Origin: Burkholderia glumae LMG 2196 = ATCC 33617 | Lineage (GTDB): Bacteria; Pseudomonadota; Gammaproteobacteria; Burkholderiales; Burkholderiaceae | Assembly (NCBI RefSeq): GCF_000960995.1 | Contig: NZ_CP009435.1 | Location: forward strand, 1,922,001-1,986,000 | DNA length: 64,000 bases | Direction: 5' to 3' | Part shown: in pieces, positions 1 to 7,299 of the stretch | How the letters are laid out: the number at the start of each line of letters is the position of its first letter | Numbering within the stretch: position 1 is the stretch's first letter | Program-made: the position numbers and the translations under genes | Notes under the pieces: model-generated | Told to the model about the DNA's origin: nothing | The model's database searches: none | The model's input: only the letters and a program-made list of their open reading frames with translations

Positions 1-164
1 CCGTTGACCGAGCCGCTCGTTTCCGACCACGCGCTGTGGCCGCCCTGGTTGTTCGCGTAGGTGATGCCGGCGTCGATCAGGCCGTACAGCGTCACGCTGC
101 TCTGAGCATGTGCAGCCGTTGCGAAGACGCCCGAAAGCGCAGCCACGAGTAGAGTCTTTTTCAT
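1..164 (-). CDS. Outer membrane porin, Gram-negative (N-terminal part only)
   Basis: Minus-strand gene that runs off the left edge of the window, so only the first 54 or so residues are visible. It begins MKKTLLVAALSGVFATAAHA, a textbook Sec signal peptide with cleavage after AHA. The mature protein then starts QSSVTLYGLIDAGITY, the typical first beta strand of Burkholderia/Bordetella trimeric porins of the OmpC/Omp32 type. Such proteins form passive diffusion channels in the outer membrane. The start ATG (complement of 162-164) is preceded by a GGAG Shine-Dalgarno seven bases upstream. The porin family is secure; which paralog, and whether the gene is intact, cannot be judged here. Confidence 0.93.
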   Translation of the reverse strand, partial: MKKTLLVAALSGVFATAAHAQSSVTLYGLIDAGITYANNQGGHSAWSETSGSVN

Positions 165-590
165 TGATTCATCTCCATCAGGCGGAGGCGCAGGTCCTCC
201 GCAACGCGGGATAGTCGGCCAGCACCGGGTAGAGCGCAGTGCGGCGTGTTCAGGGTGGCGCCACAAGGCGCCGCAAATCTCCAAACCCGAGCGAAGTGTA
301 AGAGGGAGCTGGCCATCTTCGTGGCTTGCACTTTAAGCAATAATGAATTTAAGTTTAAGAAATGATCAAAAATCGCCCGGAAACCTTTGTCAGACAAGGA
401 AAGCCGCGGTTCGGCGGGAATGGGTCGGCGTCGCGAGCAAAGCTCGGCCGTTGCGTGGTGGCGACAGAAACGCGCGATGAGTCGGGCCGAATTGGAGGTG
501 GGGCGGTACGCGGGATTGTTGAGTCTTCGACAATAGACGTTTGTGAAGACCGCCGCTAATGCGGCACGGTGCAATCGTTATACTGGCTTC
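165..590. other. Intergenic region upstream of the porin
   Basis: No convincing gene is seen. The AT-rich part around 320-370 is the likely porin promoter region on the minus strand. An imperfect dyad, TTGTTGA-N4-TCGACAA at 516-533 (one mismatch), could be a regulator site for the porin or for the candidate sRNA. Open frames here have no ribosome site and no recognisable product. Confidence 0.4.
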
Positions 591-674
591 GCTGCTTTCC
601 GAAGCAGACTTTTTCGTTGACGGAAAAGATCTCCAAACCTTTGTCGGCGCGACTTCCCGGTCGCGCTTTTTTTT
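591..674 (+). ncRNA. Candidate small RNA with Rho-independent terminator
   Basis: In the 550-base gap left of the small hypothetical gene lies a compact promoter-to-terminator unit. A TATACT -10 element (579-584) predicts transcription from about 591. The first transcribed bases form a perfect 6-bp hairpin, CTGCTT/AAGCAG with loop TCCG (592-607). A second, weaker U-rich hairpin follows around 610-627. The unit ends in a perfect 7-bp stem GCGCGAC/GTCGCGC (647-666) followed by eight T (667-674). No start codon with a ribosome site sits inside. The -35 region is poor. It may also be a terminator with leader for an unseen transcript; homology to a named sRNA is not claimed. Confidence 0.5.
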
Positions 675-715
675 GCCATTGCTCGGCGGCCGTTGACGCA
701 GCCTGCCGGCCGGAT

Positions 716-1012
716 TCAATTGCGGCGGCTCCGTGGTGCCGGCTTGGCGTCTGAGGCTTCGCATGCCGGCACCACGCCGGCCGGCTGAGCCCAGTCTTCC
801 ATCACATAGTGCCGCGCATCCAGCGGTGAGGCGAGCAGGTTCTGCCAATGGTCACCGTGCCAGGTGGTGTCGAATTCGGCATCAAGCGGGTGGGCCGCGG
901 GCGCCGCCTTGATCTCCTTATGGCGATGCCGCATGCCGAGCCGGTGCGCGAAACGTTTCAGTCTGTCGAGCAGCATATCCGCCCCCTGTGCTTCCCTAGC
1001 TTGGTCCAGCAT
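716..1012 (-). CDS. Small hypothetical protein
   Basis: A reading frame of about 98 residues from ATG (complement of 1010-1012); a TTG at 1045 would add 11 residues. The protein is not recognised. It begins MLDQAREAQGADMLLDRL, contains a basic His-rich stretch (MRHRHKEIK) and a tryptophan/aspartate-rich middle (TTWHGDHWQNLL, VMEDWAQPAG). It has no signal peptide and no membrane segment. Codon use in this frame looks like its neighbours, with G/C favoured in third positions, which is the main reason to list it. The ribosome site is weak for either start. A 12-bp inverted repeat (CGTGGTGCCGGC at 732-743, mirrored at 765-776) lies within the last codons. It may be a real lineage-specific gene or chance. 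Confidence 0.45.
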   Translation of the reverse strand: MLDQAREAQGADMLLDRLKRFAHRLGMRHRHKEIKAAPAAHPLDAEFDTTWHGDHWQNLLASPLDARHYVMEDWAQPAGVVPACEASDAKPAPRSRRN

Positions 1013-1222
1013 CGCAAAACCGGCTGTCCATGCCAACCCGGACAAATACCAAGTAATCGCTATTTTTCACCCGATCGGTATTTTTTGCTTTTCTGTTAAT
1101 TAAAATGAATACCCCTAGCAATAATGACAGGTTGTACGTGACTAAATGCTCCATTTTGTTGATGGCGTACCGTTTCCATCGCGATCGAGGTCAAGTCCGA
1201 TAAGAAGATTTGAAGAATTTTC

Positions 1223-1275
1223 TTGACGAGCCCAGAGCCTCCCATTTATAAAAGCACCACGAAGTCTGCGGTGCT
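1223..1275 (+). promoter_or_regulatory. Promoter and 5' leader hairpin of the cold-shock gene
   Basis: A -35 TTGACG (1223-1228) and -10 TATAAA (1247-1252), 18 bases apart, predict a start near 1259 and a leader of roughly 115 bases before the cold-shock ATG at 1375. A perfect inverted repeat AGCACC/GGTGCT (1253-1275) lies at the very start of the transcript. Long structured leaders are typical of cspA-type mRNAs, where they control stability and translation at low temperature; that this one does so is inference. Confidence 0.6.
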
Positions 1276-1374
1276 TACTGCTCATCGTCCATCAGGTTTA
1301 GCGGGGCCGAGGCTTTCGGTGACGGCACTCACGAGTTGCTCGTTTTATTTATAATCGTTTGGGGAATCAGGAAT

Positions 1375-1578
1375 ATGGATACCGGTATCGTGAAATGGTT
1401 TAACGATGCTAAGGGCTTTGGCTTTATTACGTCGGACAACGGTGGCGAAGACCTGTTCGCGCACTTCTCGGAAATCCGCATGGACGGCTTCAAGACGCTG
1501 AAGGAAAATCAGCGTGTCTCGTTCGACGTGAAGACCGGGCCGAAAGGCAAGCAGGCAGCGAACATCCAGGCGCTGTAA
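1375..1578 (+). CDS. Cold-shock protein, CspA family
   Basis: A 67-residue single cold-shock domain that binds single-stranded RNA and DNA and acts as an RNA chaperone. It begins MDTGIVKWFNDAKGFGFI, containing the RNP1 motif KGFGFI, and continues with the RNP2-type motif DLFAHFSEI around residues 27-35. The length is that of the family. The ATG at 1375 is chosen over an upstream GTG/TTG extension because the domain starts there and AGGA lies just before it. It is monocistronic: its own promoter lies at 1223-1252 and a strong terminator follows 21 bases after the stop. Which csp paralog it is cannot be told, nor whether it is cold-induced. Confidence 0.96.
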   Translation: MDTGIVKWFNDAKGFGFITSDNGGEDLFAHFSEIRMDGFKTLKENQRVSFDVKTGPKGKQAANIQAL

Positions 1579-1599
1579 TCCGGGTTGACCCGGAGTCCG

Positions 1600-1630
1600 G
1601 CCCCCGCTTTGGCGGGGGCTTTGTGTTTTT
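1600..1630 (+). terminator. Rho-independent terminator of the cold-shock gene
   Basis: A perfect 8-bp stem GCCCCCGC/GCGGGGGC (1600-1607, 1612-1619) with loop TTTG is followed by a T-rich tail to 1630, directly after the cold-shock stop codon. Confidence 0.9.
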
Positions 1631-1695
1631 GGCGGGTAGAATCGGCAGCATGCGCGCTGTTTCGCGTGTTCCAACCGGTATCGCTTACTGCTGAC

Positions 1696-2841
1696 ATGTC
1701 CGATTCGTCTTCGCCTTTGTCTTCGTTTTTCCCGGCCGCCGATGGCCCACTCGCGTTCGTCGACCTCGAGACCACGGGCGGTTCCGCGACCGAACACCGA
1801 ATCACCGAGATCGGCGTTGTCGAGGTCGGCCCGAATGGCGTTTCCACCTGGAGCTCGCTGATCGATCCTTGCCAGCCGATCCCGGCCTTCATTCAGCAAT
1901 TGACCGGCATTACCGACGCGATGGTGCGCGGCGCACCGAGCTTCGCCTCCATTGCGGCCGCGCTTTACGCGCGGCTCGAGGGGCGGTTCTTCATCGCGCA
2001 CAACGCGAGCTTCGACCGCGGCTTCCTGCGCGCCGAATTCGAGCGCGCCGGTTACGCCTTCAATCCCGACGTGCTCTGCACGGTGCGACTGTCGCGCGCA
2101 CTGTTCCCGCGCGAATCGCGCCATGGCCTTGACGCGCTGATCGAGCGTCACGCGCTGGTGCCGAACGCGCGGCATCGCGCGCTGGCCGACGCCGATCTCG
2201 TCTGGCAGTTCTGGCGGCGCCTGCACGAGACGATTCCGTCCGAGCGGCTCGCCGAGCAGATCGCGCAGACCACGCGCCGCTACCGGCTGGCGGGTGAGCT
2301 GACCGAGGACGATCTCGAGCGCGCGCCGTCCGGCTGCGGCGCGTACGCGCTGTTCGGCGAGGGCGATGCGCCGCTCTACGTGGGGCGCAGCGTGCGGGTG
2401 CGCAACCGCCTGCGCGCACTGCTCACGGGCGAGCGGCGCTCGGCCAGGGAGCGGCGGCTCGCCGAGCAGGTGCGGCGCGTGGAATGGCGCGAGACGGGCG
2501 GCGAACTCGGCGCGATGCTGGCCGAGGCGCACTGGATTGCGGCGCTGTCGCCGGCCTTCAACCGCAAGGCCGGCGACGCGCGGCGCGGCACGGCCGGCGA
2601 GCCCTGGCCGTTCGACGGTCCGATGGCGATCGTCGACGGCGACGCGCCGGTGTCGTATCACGTGGTCGATCGCTGGCGCTATCTGGGCACCGTCGCCGAT
2701 ATCGAGGCGGCGCGCGCGCTGGCTGCCGCCGCAGACGACGGCCGCTTCAATGCAGCCGTGTTCCGGATTCTCCAGACCCATCTCGCGCGCGGTGTGCCGA
2801 CGATCGCGCTGCCGGCCCTCGCGCTGGCGGCATCGCGGTAG
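1696..2841 (+). CDS. DEDDh exonuclease fused to a GIY-YIG-like domain (Pol III epsilon-like / Cho-like)
   Basis: A protein of 381 residues in two parts. Residues about 19-180 are a DnaQ-type 3'-5' exonuclease: the first acidic motif is FVDLETTGG, the second HNASFDRGFL, and the last HRALADADLVWQF supplies the His and Asp of DEDDh. Residues about 200-290 resemble the UvrC/Cho GIY-YIG nuclease fold: GAYALF replaces GIY, LYVGRS replaces YIG, and a conserved Glu and Asn are retained (LAEAHWI, PAFN). The chain ends in a domain I do not recognise. Such fusions are annotated as exonuclease or DNA polymerase III subunit epsilon and probably act in DNA repair, not replication. The ATG at 1696 opens just before the exonuclease; longer starts add only low-complexity sequence. 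Confidence 0.85.
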   Translation: MSDSSSPLSSFFPAADGPLAFVDLETTGGSATEHRITEIGVVEVGPNGVSTWSSLIDPCQPIPAFIQQLTGITDAMVRGAPSFASIAAALYARLEGRFFIAHNASFDRGFLRAEFERAGYAFNPDVLCTVRLSRALFPRESRHGLDALIERHALVPNARHRALADADLVWQFWRRLHETIPSERLAEQIAQTTRRYRLAGELTEDDLERAPSGCGAYALFGEGDAPLYVGRSVRVRNRLRALLTGERRSARERRLAEQVRRVEWRETGGELGAMLAEAHWIAALSPAFNRKAGDARRGTAGEPWPFDGPMAIVDGDAPVSYHVVDRWRYLGTVADIEAARALAAAADDGRFNAAVFRILQTHLARGVPTIALPALALAASR

Positions 2842-2942
2842 GCGGCATCCGCCGACCGGTCAGGCGGCGGCGGGGTGCGCGCGCTGCGCGCAGTGGTGCG
2901 GCGCAGCAAGGCTGGGCCGCACCTTCGATGCCGGGTGCCGGG

Positions 2943-3533
2943 TCAGCCGACCGCGCTGACGCCGCCGCCGGCGCAGACGTGTGCCAGCGCAGCATTGAGC
3001 GCGGGCGTCTGGCTCGAGTCGTAGCGCGTCATCGCCTTCCAGTCGGCAACGCTGCGTGCCAGGCGCGACTGGCAGTCGGGCGCGTTGCGAAGCGGCGCGA
3101 CGCGTGCGAGCGCGCCGATCATCGACTGGGTGAGCCGGTCGAACTGCGGACGCGTGGTGGTGGCCAGATCGGGAGGCGTGCCGTCCGGCGCCCGCGTTGC
3201 GCGCCACTTCGCGAACAACGCGTTCTGCATGAGCTTGCTCGCCTCGATCTGATCCGAGAAAAACGCGTGCGCGTAATCGCGATCGACCCCGCTTGCCTCC
3301 GCGCGGCGTTCTACATCGGCGAGCAATTGTGCTTCGCGCGGCTTGTCTTCGATCGGCTTGTGATGCGCCCATTTCCAGCGGGCCACCGGCTCGGCCAGCG
3401 CGATGCGCTGCGAAGCCAGTGCGACGAGGTTGGTGAGCGGTGTGTCGTCGCCATCGGCGGAGGCCGGCAGTGGCAGGGCGAGCAAGGCGGCGAGGGACGC
3501 GAGCGCGAGGGTCGAGCGAATCGGCAGAGTCAT
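2943..3533 (-). CDS. Periplasmic chorismate mutase, AroQ-gamma type
   Basis: A protein of 196 residues with a clear signal peptide (MTLPIRSTLALASLAALLAL, then PLPASA with cleavage before DGDD). The mature part has the all-helical AroQ pattern: Arg in the first helix (LASQRIALAEPVARWKW), then EDKPREAQLLADVERRA, then FFSDQIEASKLMQNALFAKWR. It would convert chorismate to prephenate outside the cytoplasm. Secreted AroQ-gamma enzymes occur in plant and animal pathogens, and their role is unclear. It is distinct from the cytoplasmic mutase domain of PheA further right in this window. The gene stands alone, convergent with the exonuclease gene. The start at 3533 is chosen because it gives the exact signal peptide. 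Confidence 0.9.
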   Translation of the reverse strand: MTLPIRSTLALASLAALLALPLPASADGDDTPLTNLVALASQRIALAEPVARWKWAHHKPIEDKPREAQLLADVERRAEASGVDRDYAHAFFSDQIEASKLMQNALFAKWRATRAPDGTPPDLATTTRPQFDRLTQSMIGALARVAPLRNAPDCQSRLARSVADWKAMTRYDSSQTPALNAALAHVCAGGGVSAVG

Positions 3534-3741
3534 GGCGGATCGGCGGGCGCCGGTGGCTTGCCCGGCATAGGGGAAAACGAGCAGCATAAACGAATCTGCG
3601 GCGCGCGCGGGCGCCGCAAACGAAATCCGATGCGCGCAGCCGACCCGGCGAGGGAGTCGGGTAGCCTGCGGCAGCGAGGAAGGGAATGGACGGAAGGAGT
3701 CGAACGCGGTGGCGCGGCAATTCGCGACGTTCGACCGGCCC

Positions 3742-3888
3742 TTACTTCGGCGTGCCCAGCTTGTGCTGCTCGTCGAAAAACGCGCGCACATGGTCGGGCA
3801 GTTCCGCGAGGAACTCGACGGCCACCGGGTCCGGGTCCGGGCTCATCACTGTTTCGGGAGGCGGCATGCGAGTCGGCTTTTCGTCCAT
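3742..3888 (-). CDS. Small hypothetical protein, 48 residues
   Basis: A 49-codon frame starting MDEKPTRMPPPETVM and ending DEQHKLGTPK. It has a proline-rich acidic N-terminal half and a short amphipathic segment (VEFLAELPDHVRAFFDEQ). There is no signal peptide and no family I recognise. The ribosome site is strong: AGGAG lies seven bases before the ATG at 3888. A second ATG six bases upstream is too close to AGGAG to be the start. The site and the normal codon pattern support a real gene of unknown function. Confidence 0.6.
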   Translation of the reverse strand: MDEKPTRMPPPETVMSPDPDPVAVEFLAELPDHVRAFFDEQHKLGTPK

Positions 3889-4236
3889 GATCATTCTCCT
3901 TGCGCTTTGATGATTATCAGCCGTCCGTCTTCAATTTTTCCAGTGAGGAATCGTTTCAATTTGTCGGTGTTGCTTAAACCGCACACCCGGGTGGCTCGTG
4001 GCGTGGTTGGCCGAGCTGGCGTTACCGGGAAAATGGATGCGCGCGCACCTTTTTCGGCTGCGCCCGCGCGTGGCGCAGGGACGGCGCATTTGCCCGGCGG
4101 TGCAGCAGTCTGAGCTATGCGTGGAGCGGCGAGGCGGGGAGCGCGAGGCGGGGCGAGGCGGCCAGAGATGGTGCCTAGGCGGGCAGGCGGCCCGGCGCGC
4201 CGTTCGGGCGCGCGCCGGGCTGCGGTGGGCGGGCGG
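3889..4236. other. Intergenic region with a strong hairpin
   Basis: No gene is seen. An 11-bp perfect stem, GCCCGGCGCGC (4190-4200) with GCGCGCCGGGC (4210-4220), lies just past the stop codon of the minus-strand membrane protein gene and may end its transcript, although no run of T follows on that strand. Confidence 0.4.
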
Positions 4237-4488
4237 CTAGGCGCGCCGGAACAGCCGGATGATGAACAGCAGGATGACCGCGCCGATCACGGCGACGATG
4301 ATCGACGCGAAGAAGCCGCTGCCGATCGAGATGCCGAGCACGCCTGCGAGCCAGCCGCCGATGATGGCGCCGACGATGCCGACGATGATGTCGACGACCA
4401 GGCCGAAGCCCCCGCCCTTCACGAGCAGGCCAGCCAGCCAGCCGGCGATGGCGCCGATGATGAGCCACATAATCAAGCCATGAGCCAT
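4237..4488 (-). CDS. GlsB/YeaQ/YmgE family stress-associated membrane protein
   Basis: An 83-residue, very hydrophobic protein with three predicted membrane spans rich in Gly and Ile (GLIMWLIIGAIAGWLAGLLV, then IIVGIVGAIIGGWLAGVLGI, then the last span before RLFRRA). The glycine-zipper spacing and length match the transglycosylase-associated family (GlsB/YeaQ/YmgE), small inner-membrane proteins tied to general or acid stress whose exact function is not known. The name 'transglycosylase-associated' is historical and no enzymatic residues are present. The ATG at 4488 has AGGAA eight bases upstream. It appears monocistronic. Confidence 0.88.
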   Translation of the reverse strand: MAHGLIMWLIIGAIAGWLAGLLVKGGGFGLVVDIIVGIVGAIIGGWLAGVLGISIGSGFFASIIVAVIGAVILLFIIRLFRRA

Positions 4489-4743
4489 GATGGTTCCTCC
4501 AGGTTGGGATGCTACGCAACGAACCGGCCGCGGGCATCGCGATGCGAATCGGCAGCGCGAACTGCCGCCCGGGCCGGATGCTCCACGCAATGTACTGCAA
4601 TAGCCGGGTCAGGAGCGTTAAGTAATGTTAGACAGCGCCGGAAGGGATTACCAATGATTTTGCAGGCGGGCCAGGATCGCCCATGCTGCTGCCATCGCGG
4701 GCGCAAAAGGCGGGACAGAAGTGCAGGAGCGCGAGCATGCTGC
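4489..4743. other. Intergenic region, no feature seen
   Basis: Between the membrane-protein gene and the tRNA terminator I see no coding frame with a ribosome site. The promoter of the membrane-protein gene should lie here but no clear hexamer pair stands out. Confidence 0.35.
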
Positions 4744-4745
4744 AA

Positions 4746-4782
4746 AGCAAAAAGCCCGATCACGAGGATCGGGCTTTTTGCT
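4746..4782. terminator. Bidirectional Rho-independent terminator downstream of tRNA-Thr
   Basis: A perfect 16-bp inverted repeat, AGCAAAAAGCCCGATC at 4746-4761 and its complement at 4767-4782, with a five-base loop. It has A/T runs on both sides of the GC core, so it can terminate on either strand. It lies 10 bases past the tRNA 3' end and most likely ends that transcript. Confidence 0.88.
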
Positions 4783-4791
4783 TGATTCGGA

Positions 4792-4867
4792 TGGTGCCGG
4801 AGATAGGAGTCGAACCTACGACCTTCGCATTACGAATGCGCTGCTCTACCAACTGAGCTACACCGGC
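4792..4867 (-). tRNA. tRNA-Thr (anticodon CGU)
   Basis: A 76-base cloverleaf on the minus strand. The acceptor begins GCCGGTG, the D-arm is GCTC/GAGC, the anticodon loop is TTCGTAA giving anticodon CGU (reads ACG), the T-arm is GTAGG-TTCGACT-CCTAT, and the gene encodes its own CCA. The acceptor stem has one U-U mismatch (second pair from the bottom) and the anticodon stem closes with a G-A pair, both slightly unusual but compatible with function. Confidence 0.95.
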
Positions 4868-4881
4868 AACAAAGAAATGAA

Positions 4882-4911
4882 ATTATAGGGTGATTTCTGC
4901 GAAGCTGGCAA
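4882..4911 (-). promoter_or_regulatory. Promoter of tRNA-Thr
   Basis: On the minus strand, a -35 TTGCCA (complement of 4906-4911) and a perfect -10 TATAAT (complement of 4882-4887) are 18 bases apart and lie just upstream of the tRNA 5' end. Confidence 0.75.
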
Positions 4912-5104
4912 GAGGTCTGGCGAAGAAATTTCAAACTTTCGCGCTGATCGTGCCGGCTCCAGATTCGCGACGAACGTTGCCGATCATCTGTCCCCGAGTC
5001 TTTCAACGGCCCGAATTCTACGATGAAAAACGCAGGGGAGGAAGCACATCCGCCGCGCCGTGCGGGCTTTTTTGCGGCGCCGCCGCAACGGCGCCGCGCG
5101 GGCC

Positions 5105-6124
5105 TTATCTGGCGGCTGCTTCCTGGTGGTAGCGGACCACGCGTTCGACCTCGTGCTTCGAGCCGAGGATCACCGGCACGCGCTGATGCAGGCCGGTCGG
5201 CTGCACCTCGAGGATGCGCTCGGTGCCGGTCGACGCGGCCCCGCCCGCCTGCTCCACGATGAAGGACATCGGGTTGGCTTCATACATCAGGCGCAGCTTG
5301 CCGGGGCGGTCGGGCGTGCGGGCGTCGGCCGGATACATGAATACGCCGCCGCGGTTCAGGATGCGGTGGACGTCGGCCACCATCGAGGCGATCCAGCGCA
5401 TGTTGAAGTTCTCGCCGCGCGGGCCGTCGGCGCCGGCGTTCAGCTCGTCGATATAGCGCCTGACCGGTTCATGCCAGTGGCGTGCGTTCGAGGCGTTGAT
5501 CGCGTATTCGCGCGTGTCGGCCGGAATCCGCATGTTGCTCTGCGTCAGCACCCACGAGCCGAGCTCGCGGTCGAGCGTGAAGCAGTTCACGCCGTGGCCG
5601 GTGGTCAGCACCAGCACCGTCTGCGGGCCGTAGACGGCATAGCCGGCTGCCACCTGCTTGACGCCGGGCTGCAGGAACGACTGCTCGGTGGCCTGCTGGC
5701 CGTGCGGGCAGCGCAGCACCGAGAAGATCGTGCCGATCGAGACGTTCACGTCGATGTTCGAGGAGCCGTCGAGCGGATCGAACACCAGCAGGTATTCGCC
5801 GCGCGGGTAATTCTCGGGAATCGGGAAGAACGTTTCCATTTCCTCCGAAGCCATGGCGGCGAGATTGCCGCCCCATTCGTTCGCGTCGAGCAGGATTTCG
5901 TTCGACAGGATGTCGAGCTTTTTCTGCACCTCGCCTTGCACGTTCTCGCTGCCGGCCGTGCCGAGCGCGTCGCCGAGCGCGCCCTTCGAGACGTGGAAGC
6001 TGATCGCCTTGCAGGCGCGCGCGACGACTTCGATCAGCAGGCGCAGGTCGGCGGGAAGGTTGTGGTTCTCGCGTTGCTGCTCGATCAGATACTTCGACAG
6101 CGTGGTACGTCGGGAAAGGGACAT
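5105..6124 (-). CDS. fbp: Fructose-1,6-bisphosphatase, class I
   Basis: A 339-residue cytoplasmic enzyme that removes the 1-phosphate of fructose 1,6-bisphosphate in gluconeogenesis. Typical class I motifs are seen in order: LDILSNEILLDANEW with metal-binding acidic residues, FDPLDGSSNIDVNVSIGTIF with the catalytic Asp and Glu-type ligands, and LRLMYEANPMSFIVEQAGG near the C-terminus. The length is normal. The ATG at 6124 begins MSLSRRTTLSKYL as in relatives. It is transcribed alone, separated from metR by about 110 bases and from the tRNA by more than 230. A GC-rich hairpin region at roughly 5040-5104 follows the stop. Confidence 0.97.
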   Translation of the reverse strand: MSLSRRTTLSKYLIEQQRENHNLPADLRLLIEVVARACKAISFHVSKGALGDALGTAGSENVQGEVQKKLDILSNEILLDANEWGGNLAAMASEEMETFFPIPENYPRGEYLLVFDPLDGSSNIDVNVSIGTIFSVLRCPHGQQATEQSFLQPGVKQVAAGYAVYGPQTVLVLTTGHGVNCFTLDRELGSWVLTQSNMRIPADTREYAINASNARHWHEPVRRYIDELNAGADGPRGENFNMRWIASMVADVHRILNRGGVFMYPADARTPDRPGKLRLMYEANPMSFIVEQAGGAASTGTERILEVQPTGLHQRVPVILGSKHEVERVVRYHQEAAAR

Positions 6125-6235
6125 GCTGAGCTCCGAGAGGCGGGAAAATAGCTGTTTTTCGCAATTTTACCCGCGCCGCCCTGACGCACCGCCGCCTTTT
6201 TGTTCCGTATCACGGCCACGGGCGTGACGGCCCGG

Positions 6236-7168
6236 TCACAACAGCTCGATTTCGGGTAGCGACGCGACGCTGGTCGCACGCATGGTGCGCACGAAATCGA
6301 CGAGATAGGGGCGCCGCGAGAAGGCCGGCAGCGTGGCGGCATACAGCTCGCCCGACAGCGTGGCGCCGCTTGCGCGCAGCACCGGCCGCGAGGTGACGTA
6401 ATGCTTGTCGAGATAGGTGGCGACGGCCCACAGCGGCAGCGCGGCCACGCCGCGCCGGCTCGCCACCAGTTGCAGGATCGCCACGGTCAGTTCCGAGGTG
6501 CGCCGCTTCGGCTCGATGCCGGCCGGGCGCAGCACCTGGCGGACGATGTCGAGCATGTCGTCGGGCACCGGGTAGGTGATCAGCGTCTCGTCGCGGAAAT
6601 CGTCGGCAACGAGCGCGGCGCGCCTGGCGAGCGCGTGGTCGTTGCCGACCAGGCCGACGATCTGGAAGCGGAACAGCGGGTGGAATTCGACGCCGTCCTC
6701 GGGCTCGGTCTCGGCGACGATCGCGAGATCGGCGCGGTCCTGGTGCAGCAGGCCGACCGGATCGGCATGGAAACCGGAAACGATATCCAACTCCACCTCC
6801 GGCCAGCGCTGCCGGAATGCATCCATGGCCGGCATCAGCCAGTCGAAGCAGGTATGGCACTCCACCGCGATGCGCAGCGCGCCGCCCGTGCCCTGCGCGA
6901 GCCGCGCGAGATCGCGCTCGGCCTCGTCGACTACCGGCACCAACTGGTCGGCCAGCGCGAGCAGCCGCTTGCCGGCCGCCGTGAACGCGAGCGGCGAGGA
7001 CTTGCGCACGAATAGCGGCAGCCCGTAGTGGGTCTCGAGCGCCTTCAACTGATGCGAGAGCGCCGACTGCGTGACGCAGAGCACCTGAGCCGCGCGCGAC
7101 AGGTTGCCGGTATCGCGCAGCGCCGTGAGGGTCTGCAGATGGCGCAGCTCAAGCGGCGAGCGATTCAT
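6236..7168 (-). CDS. metR: LysR-type activator of methionine biosynthesis, MetR
   Basis: A 310-residue LysR regulator. The N-terminal winged helix-turn-helix is clear (LRHLQTLTALRDTGNLSRAA, then VTQSALSHQLKALE), followed by an effector domain whose IAVECHTCFDWLMPAMDAF segment is characteristic of MetR. MetR uses homocysteine as co-effector and activates metE and other methionine genes. The gene is divergent from metE, the standard metR-metE layout, and the space between them carries a TGAA-N5-TTCA operator. The start at 7168 gives MNRSPLELRHLQ, the normal beginning. It lies downstream of its own operator, so autoregulation is likely. Confidence 0.95.
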   Translation of the reverse strand: MNRSPLELRHLQTLTALRDTGNLSRAAQVLCVTQSALSHQLKALETHYGLPLFVRKSSPLAFTAAGKRLLALADQLVPVVDEAERDLARLAQGTGGALRIAVECHTCFDWLMPAMDAFRQRWPEVELDIVSGFHADPVGLLHQDRADLAIVAETEPEDGVEFHPLFRFQIVGLVGNDHALARRAALVADDFRDETLITYPVPDDMLDIVRQVLRPAGIEPKRRTSELTVAILQLVASRRGVAALPLWAVATYLDKHYVTSRPVLRASGATLSGELYAATLPAFSRRPYLVDFVRTMRATSVASLPEIELL

Positions 7169-7188
7169 GGCGGCGTTCAGTAGCAGCG

Positions 7189-7213
7189 TGAACCTGAATA
7201 TTTTTCATGTTCA
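7189..7213. promoter_or_regulatory. MetR operator between metR and metE
   Basis: TGAA (7195-7198) and TTCA (7204-7207), separated by five bases, match the MetR consensus exactly. They are nested in a larger symmetric pair, TGAAC at 7189 and GTTCA ending at 7213, about the same centre (7201). It lies 21 bases from the metR start and 87 bases from the metE start, well placed for metE activation and metR autoregulation. Confidence 0.82.
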
Positions 7214-7299
7214 ACTCAAGAAAATTTCGTTTGAGTAATGATAAGCGAGATCCGATACTGCAGCCCATATCGACTGCAGCCCATATCTGGAGGACACCA

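Noticed and set aside
81..1100. Riboswitch in the porin/cold-shock interval
   Set aside because: Hairpins are present but none matches a riboswitch core I know; the unit at 591-674 is better read as an sRNA candidate.
2484..3890. Long plus-strand frame across the exonuclease end and the chorismate mutase gene
   Set aside because: Strong Arg/Ala/Gly bias and antisense to a clear signal-peptide-bearing gene; typical spurious frame of high-GC DNA.
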